From the IMG/VR virus record IMGVR_UViG_3300021373_000958, positions 1-53,515 of that record: 53,515 nt of DNA; one strand, 5' to 3'. The position numbers and the translations under genes are program-made. This DNA is from a virus. Below are positions 29,114 to 39,902 of the stretch, piece by piece; the first letter of the stretch is position 1, and every line of letters begins with the position of its first letter. The notes below the pieces were generated by a model. That model made no database searches, was not told the DNA's origin, and worked only from the letters and a program-made list of their open reading frames with translations.

Positions 29114-32100
29114 TTAGTTAATTGCAAACGGTATCACTTCATCGCCACTTGAGATAGTATTTGGTCCAGATATGACTGTGCAACTATTGAAAGATGTATT
29201 TGACTTACTGGTGTAAGAAATGAGAGTTCCTTGTGCAGTAAAGAGATGACCACTATCTGGGAAATATGCAGTGTTATTGACATTCAGAATGAATGGAATA
29301 GTTCCAGTAAATGCACTGTGAGTAACTGGATTATTGATAGATGGGCGAACCAATCTAAAGACTCTACCAGACTTCATGTAACTAGAACTATGTCTTTCGG
29401 TAAAATCTCCAATTGTCAGTGCGGGGTAATAAATTGCCATATCACCAATCGCAATTCCAGAAACACTCATGACACCACTGTCAACAAATACATCACCAAA
29501 ATTGCCAATAGAAGGTCCTAGTTTTGCTAATGTGTAATCTCCTCTATAATCAATTTGTCCAACAACAAATGTGAAGTTGTTGATAATAACTACGTTTCCG
29601 TTTCTTTGTGTGACATCTTTGGATGCTAGTTGAATTGTAGATCCACCTCTCAAAATAATTTCATCAGTGAAGAATACCTCTTCGACATATCTATCAATAA
29701 ATCCAGTTTCGGGTGGTTTAACAATGACTTCCCTATTAACAATCAGACTATCTGAAATCGTAGTGATCTTCTGAATCTCTAATTCAATCACAGATGAAAC
29801 ATCTGAAGTAGTAATTTCGAAATCACTCTCAATCGTAACAAAACCAGCAAATGTTACTGCGATATCTGTATTCTGAATAGGAGCAGCGATTACAGAACCA
29901 ATAATCTCTTTTGTTGGAGTTGCAATTGAGTATGTTGGCGAAGAAATTTGTCTTTGAGTTTTTCTTTCGATCTCACGACTTGTGGTGCTTGCACTGACAG
30001 TGGTTACTCCACTCTCACTTTCAATTACTACTACACCGCCATAAACCACGGATACTGGATCTGGGATTTGACGTAAGAAAGTTCCAGCAACCCAGTTTTG
30101 AGCAATTGTATTTTGCTCTCCTCTTTGTACTTTGAGGAAACGATCACCAATCTTACGATAGTAGTAAACTACCTCGTCGCCAATTAACAAATATCCAGAA
30201 GTCTTAAATTTGCTAGTGTCTGCAATGTATATAATGTTTTCACTAGCTTCAAGATCAATTTGTAGATAAGCACCAACTTCAAAGAAGTTAATATTATCAA
30301 TAGCGTTATTAAGAATAATATTTTGTAAAGATGTAGTAATCTGTCTACTAGCAGATACAACAGAAGTTGATGTAATATCTTCAATAGGAGTAGCAACTAT
30401 AGAAACATATTCGCAAACATCTTTAAATACATCAATTTTCTCTACTGTGGTATTCAGTGGAGCAGTATACTTTAATAATTTAGATCCAGCGGAAAGGTTA
30501 GTTCCAACTTCCTCTTCTAACTGAATTTCTTCTTCTAGTTCCCAGTCTACCTTTTTGGGACTATCTGCAACAATAGCAGATGTTGCAAATCCCAGTGGTG
30601 GTGGGAAACTGATAAGATCAACAGTTGAAGATATAATTATACCAGCAGTTTCAACATATGGATTGACCGCAATATTAATAAGTGATACGCCGATGTCTCT
30701 TTCTGAGAGAATTTCATATCTTCTAGAAACAACCGCTATGGGCGCTTCTTCGTAACCAGAACCACCATCAATCAAATCAACACTAATTACCTGTCCTTTA
30801 CTTACCAGAACGTTTGCTCTAGCACCACCGCCCCTTCCAGTCTTAGGAATAAATTTAATAACTGGTGGTGTGTAATATTGATATGCTGTTGGTTGAGTTA
30901 TAGGATCATAACTACGTTGGTTCCACTCCAACCTCTCAATCTTACCAGTAAGATTACCATTGCTATCTTTTTCCATGATAGCAACAACGGCAAGACCTTC
31001 GCCTCTTGTTATTCCAGTATATGTTTCAATAGATACTGCAGCATAGATTTCATTAGATAGAGTATTGCCATCTCTGCCATCTTTGCTAGTTGCAGTTGCT
31101 GGAAGTTGTTTTACAGATCTAAATCCTTCTTCTCCTTCAACGCGAATTTTGTCACCATTTGCAAGATATACAAATGGATTTCTGTAAGATTTTCCAATAA
31201 TAGTTCCTTTCCAGAGAGCACTGTCATCTTTCAGAATTTTTCTTCCATCATCGTCTGTATTCAAAGATAATGCTGATGATGTGATATCACTATCACTAAT
31301 AGTATACTGAATGTCATAACGACCCTTAACTGCAAATACAAAATCTAATCCGTCTTCGATGTATCCATTTTGAGATTTAACATCAAATTCAATAGTTCCA
31401 GCATTATTAAAGAAGTTTGAAACTTCACCAATAATATTAAATGTTCCATCTGCTCTCTGTTGCCATAGGTGAATTAGATTTCCAATCTTGTCTCCCATCC
31501 AAGCATAAGTTCCAAACTCATTAATGATTGTAGATGTTAATCCAGAAATTGTTAGTTTTCCTCTAGCATAGTAAGTATCTGGTGCAAAATCGTAGATATT
31601 CAAAATCTGACCAACATCTCTTCCATAAAGATATCTCATGTCAATCTTCATTTCCTTTTGGATGGGAACATTGAAGTAAATGTTTGGACCAGAAATTGTA
31701 TAAGAATATCCTTTTCTTTGTAAAACGCCATCTAGGAAGACGTATAAGTTATCTTCCGATTCTACATTTTGTACGGTGTTATCGATAACATCCAAAATTA
31801 AGAATGGACCATTCCTAATTCCATCAACCAAATCATAATCAATTGTAAGGCGTTTGTAGTTGCCAACACCAACACCAACAATTTTTTCAACTGCTGTTGG
31901 CTCACCAATACTCTTGGCACTAAAGTCTTGATCCCAAATTGGAGCAACATCAAATTTGATGATGTTTGGAATTACAGTTCTATCAATAAAGTATGCATCA
32001 AATAGTGGGAAGTTTTCTGTATACTTTGGTCTTTGCAATACAGCATTAATTGTCAAGAATAGATCTTCATCTTCTTCAACAATTACTTCGGAACCATCTT

Positions 32101-35100
32101 CCCAATACAACTCAAATTCTTTAGTTTCACCATCAATATAATCTGGGAGTGTTCTGGTAACTGCCTCTTGCTGTAGAATATCATCAACGTTTGAAGTCAA
32201 AGAATCGACAGAAGAAATTACATCATTACACTCTTGTGCTAGAAGTAGAGGATCACCAATAATATTGTAATTAGAATAGGTTAGTGTCTGTGACCAGTTA
32301 CCTGCCTTATTTGGATTTTGGTTTGTTTTACTAACTAGACCCTTACCCTCAGATAGAATTGTGTCAACAATACTATTGTAAGTGTCAAGGGCACTTTCTA
32401 CTTCAGCGCAGAAAGGACTTTGACTGTCAACCAGAATATTGTTGTCAACGACTGGTGTAATAGCAGTATAAATTCCAGCACCAAGAGTGTTTCTCATTGC
32501 TTGGATCATCAAGTTTTTTGCATACTCAAATGCAGCAAGACTTTCTGTTAGTTCATTGTTGATGAATAGTAAGTTCTCGGATTCTGGATATTTTGCTTTT
32601 ACATAGTATAGTTGTCCAAACTCAACAACTTTTTCATTTCCACCGAAACGGAGATGATAGACATATGCATCCACTAAGAAACCAAGATCTCTTTGGCACT
32701 TAGTTCCTTTTGAATTCCAATCAACACCAGGATATGTTGCTTCTGCCCATCCAATAGTTTCTTCTTGAATATATGCTTTGTTTGCTGCAATTAAATTAGC
32801 AGCATCATAGAAAGTGCCGTTGTTAATGCCACTCCATGAGAACGTTGCCTGATCAGTTCCAGAGAAGGATACGGGTGCAGTAACTGTAAAGCCAGGAGGA
32901 ACAGAGAAAGTATTTCCAGGAGCAACTGCACCTGTGTTGGTAGCAAAGGATCCTCCAGTTGCTGTTCCACTCAACAAAGTGGTTCCTGCTGGAGCTCCGC
33001 CGCCACCTGAAGAGTTTGATAATGCACTGTTATTTAAAGTGACTTGTGTTGCACTGTCAATAGAAACAATGTAAGTTCCAGATGGGAATGCTCTGCCAGA
33101 ACTTACAAACATACCAATAGCGAGGTTCTCAGTATCAGTGACATTCATAGTTCTAGAACCTTGAATGTATATTACACTGCTGTCTGTGTAATCCCAGTTT
33201 CTAATGGCAAGTTTTGCTAGTCTTGCTGCATACTTAAAGATACCAGTAGATTGAGATCTATTGTTTTGAATGTATAGATAATCGCTATCTGTGTTGAAGA
33301 TGGAAGTGTAGTCTACAGTTTTAATGTTTCCACCAAATCTAAGATCGTGCTCATATGCATCGAGAATAGAACCGATGTTTACTTCATAATCATCTTGCTT
33401 TGTGCTCCAATCTAAAGATGGATATGTTGCTTTTGCATATCCGATAGTTTCTTCGACAATGAATTGACGATTTCTCTCAACCTGATTAGCAGCATCTAAC
33501 CACCTACCATTACGTTGGAAAATGTTTCTAATTTTCTTGAAGTATCTTGCATTATACTGATTATCTTTAAATGCAACATACTTTCCATAGAAAGTAACAC
33601 CATTATAATATGTAATATCAGACTGTCCTTCACCAGTTTGTTTCTGATATGGTCCAAGAGGTGGTTGACTGAAGATGATACGATCACCAGATACAGTGAA
33701 AGCAACTCCTGGTTCTTGTAGTACACCATCTAGACTAATTACTAGATTTTTGTCACTATATGGACTAAATGGAACTCCGCTGTCATTTAAAATCTGGAAT
33801 GATGTTGTTCCCTGCAATCTGCCATCGGTATCATAGTATCCATCGAAAGGAGCATCAAGTGATACTTCAAACGCACGCATTTCATTGAACAAGAACTCAC
33901 TAGTAGCAGCAGAACCAAATCCTCTACGAATTCTTTGATTTTCTACCTTTTGAACAATCTGCGTAACAGTTCTAGTAGTGTTCTCTACAGTAATTTTATT
34001 TTTTGCAGGATCCCAAAGTTGAATAATTGAGAAATGAGATGCTTTTGGTGTTTCTGCTGGCATCTCAACTGGTGCCGTCGCCTCAACATCAACTTGACCA
34101 AATAGTTTAAATCCAGCGGGGTGAGTTGTGGACTTAATTAATTCACGCCATTGACCAATGGGTGTCTTGGATTTTACAACATATGAGTAGTCTTGATAGA
34201 AGAAACTATCCAAGATCTTCTGATTTGATACTCCAAGTTTTCCTCTGTCGGACTTGAAATATCCAATGTTGTCATAGAAACCAGTGATTTGTTCTGCAAA
34301 TGTGCTTACAAAAATTGCTTTGATTGTCGCAGATACTGGAGAATTTAGAGACTGGACAGTTTGATTTTCTCTGAAGATACCTTCTACATCCTCCACCTTC
34401 AATAAGTTCGAACCAAATCTCCATTCAGATACTCTAGCACGAGCGACTTCAGTAGATCCAATTCTCTGAACTACAATTTCACCTTTACTAAAATCTCCAT
34501 TGAAGTTGGAAAGTGATAAAACTGATTTGGTATTAAATGTCGATGCTACTGTTCTATCTCTATGGAATGCACCTCCATTGTTAACAATAGAAATACTTCT
34601 CGGAATACCAACAGTTTGACTTTCTGCAAATGCTTCAACATCACTTTCGACAATAGCAACTTCTGGAGCAAAGGTATATCCAACACCAGGATTATCAATA
34701 GTAATGGAGAAAATCTCCCCATTTCTTACAACAATTTTAAACTTCGCATCAACACCATCACCATTGGTAATAATAACTTTTGGATTTACATAATTTGATC
34801 CTTTCTCGTCAATTCTAATACCAACAATAGTGCTGGTAGGAATATCAAATAAAACAGTAGCAGAAGCTCTGAAGTTTTCATTTGAATCTACGCCGCTAAT
34901 TGCTGGAACTTTTTTGTAATTTAATCCTAGATTTGTGATTGCAAATGAATTGATTTCACCAATAGCGAACTGACCAGTAGTAGTATAAGAAATGGATCCA
35001 GAACCATCCCAAAGAGGCTCGCTATTAATATCATAAACAAAACGAGTTGGGGTAACATAATTGAGAGTTTTTACTCCTTGTAGTGGGTCTGTAATTATTT

Positions 35101-38100
35101 TTAGAGAAGCACCATCTGCCTGAACAATACCTTTTCTATCATAATAGTAGAAATTGGTAAAGTTAGTGCCAGTTTTTGTTTGATATGCATTGCCAGCAAG
35201 TCTTGCACCAAAACCGAACTTGACATCAGTAAATGATCCTGCATTTCCAGGAAGAATTGTAGATGCTGTTTTCTCTACAGTTTCTAAGTTAAAACTTCTG
35301 CTTGGGGACATATCAAAGTATGTTCCAGTCAAAGAAGAGTGTGAAGTATCAAAAACATACTTGTAGAACTCTTGAATATTGATATTTGGATTTGGAGTGA
35401 ATGATATGTTATCTTCTGAGAATTCAAACTTATAATTCAAATCACCAGCAGATCTCACAGCAACAAGTCTGGAGGGACTGCTGCTATCGAAGAAACTGGA
35501 ACTTAGAGTTACTTCATTTGCATTTGTTGTCTGAGTAGCATAATCATAAACAATTACAATTTTTTGGGTTTCTCTATCATATGATTGGACATATCCAGAG
35601 TTAGCACCAGCAAAAATTTGGAAGTTTGGATCGAAGTTGTATCTTGGTTTGTATAGAGATACAACATCGCCGTTATAGTGATCAGAAGATTTAGTTCCTT
35701 CAAGACCTCTAGTTACAAATAATGTGTTGTCAGTAATTGTTTGAACTTCCACAACTTCATTATTAATGGAAAGTAAGTCACCTTCTGCAAATCCAATAGA
35801 AGATTTTACTTGCAGTGCGGAAGAATTTCTAGAGATTCCTACATGATCAACATAAAGTGTAAATCTTGAAATCGATTGTGACGCAATTGATCGAGAAAGA
35901 CTTTCATCATCTATAGATAGATAATCTCCTTTTGCGTATCCACTTCCAGGATTTGTTAAAGTTATAGAAGAAACTCCTGCTGATACTGTAGCAAGTATTT
36001 CTAGATCTTGACTGATAAGATCTCCATTACCATCCCTAACCAACATAAATTCTGGGAAGGTTTGGATTAAGAAATCTCCGTTTGTATAACCATATCCACC
36101 TTCTTTGACGAAAATAACATTGTCCTTGATGACTCCACTTTCGATAGAAAAGTTTGCAAGAAGTCCAGTTCCATTTCCGCCACTAAGGGGAATATTTTTG
36201 TATACACCATCTTTGTATCCAGAATGTGTTCCAGAAACAGTAAGTTTCGAAACATTGTTACTCGTCACAGTGACTAAAGCTTCTGCTCCAGACCCAGAAC
36301 CTCCTGTTAGAGGAACACTAGTATAAGTCCCTGCAGTATAGTCTGCACCACCGTTTAAAATTTGATATCTACCAATACCAGTGAAATCAACTTCATTTCT
36401 TACAATGGGAGCAATAAGAGTTGCTTCTTGATATAATCTCTTTCTCAAGTAATATGTCTTTGTCTTTGTTGTATCGTCTGGATTGACATCAATAGTTACT
36501 TTGTCTCCAATGCCAAGACCATGTGCGACATCAGTTTCAATCAAAGCAACACTCTGATTGACTTCAAATGGTTCTAAGTTGTCGCTGAGTGAAGTTAGAG
36601 TTACAATTCTGGATCCAATGGTGTTGAATAGATTGCTAGACTGAATAAAGTAATCTTCATCTACAATCCAAGTTCCTGTAAGAACTTTGATTTTAACGAC
36701 GTTTTGGCGATTTGTGCTTTCTAATACTTCTGCTGTAGCAATTGGTGTGTTAACACCATCTGTTAAACTTAATATAGCACCTTCTGTATATGAACTATCT
36801 TGATCTACCAAGATTGAGAAAGTCTTGATATCAGCAGAGAATGTGCCTGTGGTATCAAAAGTGCCAACAACTTCCTTGAGAACGATTACATTGTCACTTG
36901 CTACAGTTCCAACAATTCTACCAGACGCTCCAGAAGATGGTTGTCTTAGTGTATCATCAGCAAATAAGAATGCCGTTTGAATTGTTGTAAGTTTTACTAC
37001 CTTTGTCTCTTTGCTTTGTAGATAATTGACAGACTTACCTTTAACAGAAGCAACATTTGCCTCTACCTCGGAACCTTCTGTTCCTTGGTTGTCAAAATAT
37101 ACTTTTGAATTTACAGAGAAGTTAGAAGACGATCTAACAGCATCAATATTATCAATAGTTCCCGATGAAACATCAGAAATGCTCGCAATTAAACCTTCTC
37201 CATTCCTAGACATGCCAGGAACATAATATCTCTTTGCATTCTTTGGAATATCATTCTGATTGATGTCAGAATTATAATTGCTGTCTACTGGGAGAGAATA
37301 GAAATTTGCACCTATGATATAAGGGAACTGTGGTACTTGATTGCTATCAATAGTAAGGAAATAAGCATAAATTCCTTCTGGAAATTCTGGGGTAATGCAA
37401 AATCTTCCATTGTTTTCGTCTAGTGATCCGTTGCGATGAGTATACTCATAGTCATCGATAAAAGATCCAAGTGCGTACGTATTGACAGAAGGACCACCAG
37501 AACGAGAATTTTTGATAGAATAACCAGATGTCATTCTAACAATAGAAGATTGTGGATCTAGTGGATTTTGATGTGCAAAAGGTCCATAGATTGGATTGCC
37601 ATCATAAGCAAAACCAATGATAGGAGAGTGAACTTTATTTGCTGGTTCTGTTCCAGCACTATTCAAGTTATCATTTAAAGCAACACGCAAAGCTTTTGGA
37701 TTGGCAACATAACCATATCCATATTCTAATGCATTGTTATAATTTTGGAAAATGTAACCATTCTCTGTATCAAGATTATTCTTTAACTTTTCAAATCTAT
37801 TGAAATTCCATTCTTTAAGGAGAGGAATGCCAGTAGCGTCTTCTCCAACGGGAATAATGTCTACAATTACAGTTTGCTGAGTGTAGAAGTTACCCTCATC
37901 AATTTTTTCGAAATCTGTAATTCTTCCATCGCCATCAACAATTGCCTCGTAATTAGCAAATCTTCCTCTACCAGCATTATCCCTAATTCTTACAATAGGT
38001 GGAGAAGAATAATATTCACCAGGATTGTCGATAACTAAACTTGTAACTTTTCCTCCAGTTACAATAGCACGAACTTCTGCTCTTCTTCCAGAAGTAATTG

Positions 38101-39898
38101 TAATCTCTGGGGTTGTTGGGAAAATATCATTAGTATCAACAATAACTCTCTCAACTACTTGACCAGCAAGAACTGCTCTTGCCTTATTTGGAACTTCATC
38201 GACTAAAACAAATGGAGGTTTTACATAACCTCTACCTTGAATGTCAATTTTAATTTCTTCTAGTCTGCCAAATCTTACGCTGTCAGTGTCTCTATAACTA
38301 TAGGTACGAACACCGTTGAGGAGAATACCAGTATCTGCTTTAGGTGTTTGATATCTTTCAGTGGATGTTGTTGCTCTCTTTCTAATTAAACGCAAGACTT
38401 TTTGATCTAGAACTTGCTCATTGACAGTAGAACCGTCTAAAATCTTGTGTGATGGGAAACTGGATGAGGTAACATAGTAATATTGATCATCTTCATGAAT
38501 AGAAGTAACATTTGTAGGAACTTCATTGAGAGATGCTGCTACAGATGGCAAAGTTGGAACATTTACATCTGCTCCAGTGCTCAACAACCAACGAGTTTGA
38601 TTGGTTCCGCTAAAAACAATTTTTGGATCAGCAGTTATAAATCCAGGTGCAGAAACTTGAATTCTATCACCAACACTGGAATATGGTTGAGCATCTTCTG
38701 GTGTGAGGTTATATACAACACCAAGAATGATAAGAGTAACACCAGATCCAGAAATTTTTACTGGTTTGTATACAGAAGTTCCCGCCGTATGAATAACAGC
38801 ACCAGATGGTTGTCTATTCTTAATGATAAATTGAGTTGCTGTTTTCTCTTCAAAGTCAATTGTTTCGTCACCAATCAAAACAGAACCTTTTTTGTCCCAA
38901 CCTAACGTTGAGAACACATCAATCCTGTTGCCAGTGGTAGCAGTTCCTGATAATGTTTTTTCCAGTTTAGTTTTTGTGGAAACAAAAAACTCACCATTTA
39001 CAGTTTCTGGAGCAAGAACCAAATTGACAATCTGTTCTTCGTCTCTTGTTCCATCTGAAGAAACATTATCTACCGTTGCAGAGGCATATCCATACTCAGA
39101 TGTCTCGGTCTGAACTACTTGTCTGCCAATTAAATCGTTAACATTTCCAGAAACTAGTTTGCACTTAAGTGCATATACATTAATCCAATCAGCATTGGAT
39201 GACTTATATGTGTAATCTTTTGGTTTATATACTTCTGGTTTGTTGTCAATATCTTGAGCAACAATTGTATTGAAGATAAACTTAATAGAACTGGTTGTTC
39301 CCTTTGCCTTGTAGAACTTAGAGATATTCTTGATTAATGTTCTCTTGTCTACTTCCCCCTTTAAATATTTTTCTGGAAATGAACCAAGATATTGCTTCTC
39401 AAAATTCTTTACTAACGCATAAAGAAAGAGATTGCTTACATTATATACTTTTTGTCCAGAATTATGAGGTGCTGCTTCTGTACTGCTAAAGTTGCTTGAA
39501 TTATACAGATCACCAAGAGTTGTGTTACCACTAACACCCCTAGAGCACTCTTGTAGTTCTGTATCTGTTCTGGTAGCATAAAAAATGATTTCGTTATCAA
39601 TTCTGACGTAACCATTCTTTTCTGGGAATGATTGTGCATCCTCTAAAACGATGGTTGTGTCGCTATCAGTAATAGAAGTTACTAGAACATCATTTTGCTT
39701 GAGGATGTTCTTTTCGTAGTAATCAATGTCTGCATATTTTTGGAGGTTGTTGATAACATCCAAAGTGCCACCTTGCACTTCCTGTGCTTCATAATACTTT
39801 TGCACAAACTTACTGAAAAGTTCATACTCCGTACTGATGAATTGAGGAAGCTGCGATTCGATTAGAGTGGAAATTCTCTTAGTCTTTACAGCAGGCAT
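29114..39898 (-). CDS. giant gp7-position baseplate wedge protein (3594 aa)
   Basis: Starts MPAVKTKRISTLIESQLPQF, a conserved N-terminus of cyanophage baseplate proteins located between gp6 and gp8, the position of T4 gp7 (1032 aa). A YHYH-like domain is visible near residues 760-890 (IIGFAYDGNPIYGPFAHQNP). G-x-G-Y modules recur near 556-660, 1680-1760 and 3049. Two helical repeats near 2156 and 2440 (ATYPSLDW... and ATYPGVDW..., with RFGGN, then A-x-RNW or a relative) match repeats in the 2996-residue fibre. At 3.5 times the T4 length it probably extends outward as a wedge arm or fibre. It is 4 nt from gp6 and has no separate promoter. Confidence 0.8.
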   Translation of the reverse strand: MPAVKTKRISTLIESQLPQFISTEYELFSKFVQKYYEAQEVQGGTLDVINNLQKYADIDYYEKNILKQNDVLVTSITDSDTTIVLEDAQSFPEKNGYVRIDNEIIFYATRTDTELQECSRGVSGNTTLGDLYNSSNFSSTEAAPHNSGQKVYNVSNLFLYALVKNFEKQYLGSFPEKYLKGEVDKRTLIKNISKFYKAKGTTSSIKFIFNTIVAQDIDNKPEVYKPKDYTYKSSNADWINVYALKCKLVSGNVNDLIGRQVVQTETSEYGYASATVDNVSSDGTRDEEQIVNLVLAPETVNGEFFVSTKTKLEKTLSGTATTGNRIDVFSTLGWDKKGSVLIGDETIDFEEKTATQFIIKNRQPSGAVIHTAGTSVYKPVKISGSGVTLIILGVVYNLTPEDAQPYSSVGDRIQVSAPGFITADPKIVFSGTNQTRWLLSTGADVNVPTLPSVAASLNEVPTNVTSIHEDDQYYYVTSSSFPSHKILDGSTVNEQVLDQKVLRLIRKRATTSTERYQTPKADTGILLNGVRTYSYRDTDSVRFGRLEEIKIDIQGRGYVKPPFVLVDEVPNKARAVLAGQVVERVIVDTNDIFPTTPEITITSGRRAEVRAIVTGGKVTSLVIDNPGEYYSSPPIVRIRDNAGRGRFANYEAIVDGDGRITDFEKIDEGNFYTQQTVIVDIIPVGEDATGIPLLKEWNFNRFEKLKNNLDTENGYIFQNYNNALEYGYGYVANPKALRVALNDNLNSAGTEPANKVHSPIIGFAYDGNPIYGPFAHQNPLDPQSSIVRMTSGYSIKNSRSGGPSVNTYALGSFIDDYEYTHRNGSLDENNGRFCITPEFPEGIYAYFLTIDSNQVPQFPYIIGANFYSLPVDSNYNSDINQNDIPKNAKRYYVPGMSRNGEGLIASISDVSSGTIDNIDAVRSSSNFSVNSKVYFDNQGTEGSEVEANVASVKGKSVNYLQSKETKVVKLTTIQTAFLFADDTLRQPSSGASGRIVGTVASDNVIVLKEVVGTFDTTGTFSADIKTFSILVDQDSSYTEGAILSLTDGVNTPIATAEVLESTNRQNVVKIKVLTGTWIVDEDYFIQSSNLFNTIGSRIVTLTSLSDNLEPFEVNQSVALIETDVAHGLGIGDKVTIDVNPDDTTKTKTYYLRKRLYQEATLIAPIVRNEVDFTGIGRYQILNGGADYTAGTYTSVPLTGGSGSGAEALVTVTSNNVSKLTVSGTHSGYKDGVYKNIPLSGGNGTGLLANFSIESGVIKDNVIFVKEGGYGYTNGDFLIQTFPEFMLVRDGNGDLISQDLEILATVSAGVSSITLTNPGSGYAKGDYLSIDDESLSRSIASQSISRFTLYVDHVGISRNSSALQVKSSIGFAEGDLLSINNEVVEVQTITDNTLFVTRGLEGTKSSDHYNGDVVSLYKPRYNFDPNFQIFAGANSGYVQSYDRETQKIVIVYDYATQTTNANEVTLSSSFFDSSSPSRLVAVRSAGDLNYKFEFSEDNISFTPNPNINIQEFYKYVFDTSHSSLTGTYFDMSPSRSFNLETVEKTASTILPGNAGSFTDVKFGFGARLAGNAYQTKTGTNFTNFYYYDRKGIVQADGASLKIITDPLQGVKTLNYVTPTRFVYDINSEPLWDGSGSISYTTTGQFAIGEINSFAITNLGLNYKKVPAISGVDSNENFRASATVLFDIPTSTIVGIRIDEKGSNYVNPKVIITNGDGVDAKFKIVVRNGEIFSITIDNPGVGYTFAPEVAIVESDVEAFAESQTVGIPRSISIVNNGGAFHRDRTVASTFNTKSVLSLSNFNGDFSKGEIVVQRIGSTEVARARVSEWRFGSNLLKVEDVEGIFRENQTVQSLNSPVSATIKAIFVSTFAEQITGFYDNIGYFKSDRGKLGVSNQKILDSFFYQDYSYVVKSKTPIGQWRELIKSTTHPAGFKLFGQVDVEATAPVEMPAETPKASHFSIIQLWDPAKNKITVENTTRTVTQIVQKVENQRIRRGFGSAATSEFLFNEMRAFEVSLDAPFDGYYDTDGRLQGTTSFQILNDSGVPFSPYSDKNLVISLDGVLQEPGVAFTVSGDRIIFSQPPLGPYQKQTGEGQSDITYYNGVTFYGKYVAFKDNQYNARYFKKIRNIFQRNGRWLDAANQVERNRQFIVEETIGYAKATYPSLDWSTKQDDYEVNIGSILDAYEHDLRFGGNIKTVDYTSIFNTDSDYLYIQNNRSQSTGIFKYAARLAKLAIRNWDYTDSSVIYIQGSRTMNVTDTENLAIGMFVSSGRAFPSGTYIVSIDSATQVTLNNSALSNSSGGGGAPAGTTLLSGTATGGSFATNTGAVAPGNTFSVPPGFTVTAPVSFSGTDQATFSWSGINNGTFYDAANLIAANKAYIQEETIGWAEATYPGVDWNSKGTKCQRDLGFLVDAYVYHLRFGGNEKVVEFGQLYYVKAKYPESENLLFINNELTESLAAFEYAKNLMIQAMRNTLGAGIYTAITPVVDNNILVDSQSPFCAEVESALDTYNSIVDTILSEGKGLVSKTNQNPNKAGNWSQTLTYSNYNIIGDPLLLAQECNDVISSVDSLTSNVDDILQQEAVTRTLPDYIDGETKEFELYWEDGSEVIVEEDEDLFLTINAVLQRPKYTENFPLFDAYFIDRTVIPNIIKFDVAPIWDQDFSAKSIGEPTAVEKIVGVGVGNYKRLTIDYDLVDGIRNGPFLILDVIDNTVQNVESEDNLYVFLDGVLQRKGYSYTISGPNIYFNVPIQKEMKIDMRYLYGRDVGQILNIYDFAPDTYYARGKLTISGLTSTIINEFGTYAWMGDKIGNLIHLWQQRADGTFNIIGEVSNFFNNAGTIEFDVKSQNGYIEDGLDFVFAVKGRYDIQYTISDSDITSSALSLNTDDDGRKILKDDSALWKGTIIGKSYRNPFVYLANGDKIRVEGEEGFRSVKQLPATATSKDGRDGNTLSNEIYAAVSIETYTGITRGEGLAVVAIMEKDSNGNLTGKIERLEWNQRSYDPITQPTAYQYYTPPVIKFIPKTGRGGGARANVLVSKGQVISVDLIDGGSGYEEAPIAVVSRRYEILSERDIGVSLINIAVNPYVETAGIIISSTVDLISFPPPLGFATSAIVADSPKKVDWELEEEIQLEEEVGTNLSAGSKLLKYTAPLNTTVEKIDVFKDVCEYVSIVATPIEDITSTSVVSASRQITTSLQNIILNNAIDNINFFEVGAYLQIDLEASENIIYIADTSKFKTSGYLLIGDEVVYYYRKIGDRFLKVQRGEQNTIAQNWVAGTFLRQIPDPVSVVYGGVVVIESESGVTTVSASTTSREIERKTQRQISSPTYSIATPTKEIIGSVIAAPIQNTDIAVTFAGFVTIESDFEITTSDVSSVIELEIQKITTISDSLIVNREVIVKPPETGFIDRYVEEVFFTDEIILRGGSTIQLASKDVTQRNGNVVIINNFTFVVGQIDYRGDYTLAKLGPSIGNFGDVFVDSGVMSVSGIAIGDMAIYYPALTIGDFTERHSSSYMKSGRVFRLVRPSINNPVTHSAFTGTIPFILNVNNTAYFPDSGHLFTAQGTLISYTSKSNTSFNSCTVISGPNTISSGDEVIPFAIN

Positions 39899-39902
39899 TT
39901 AC

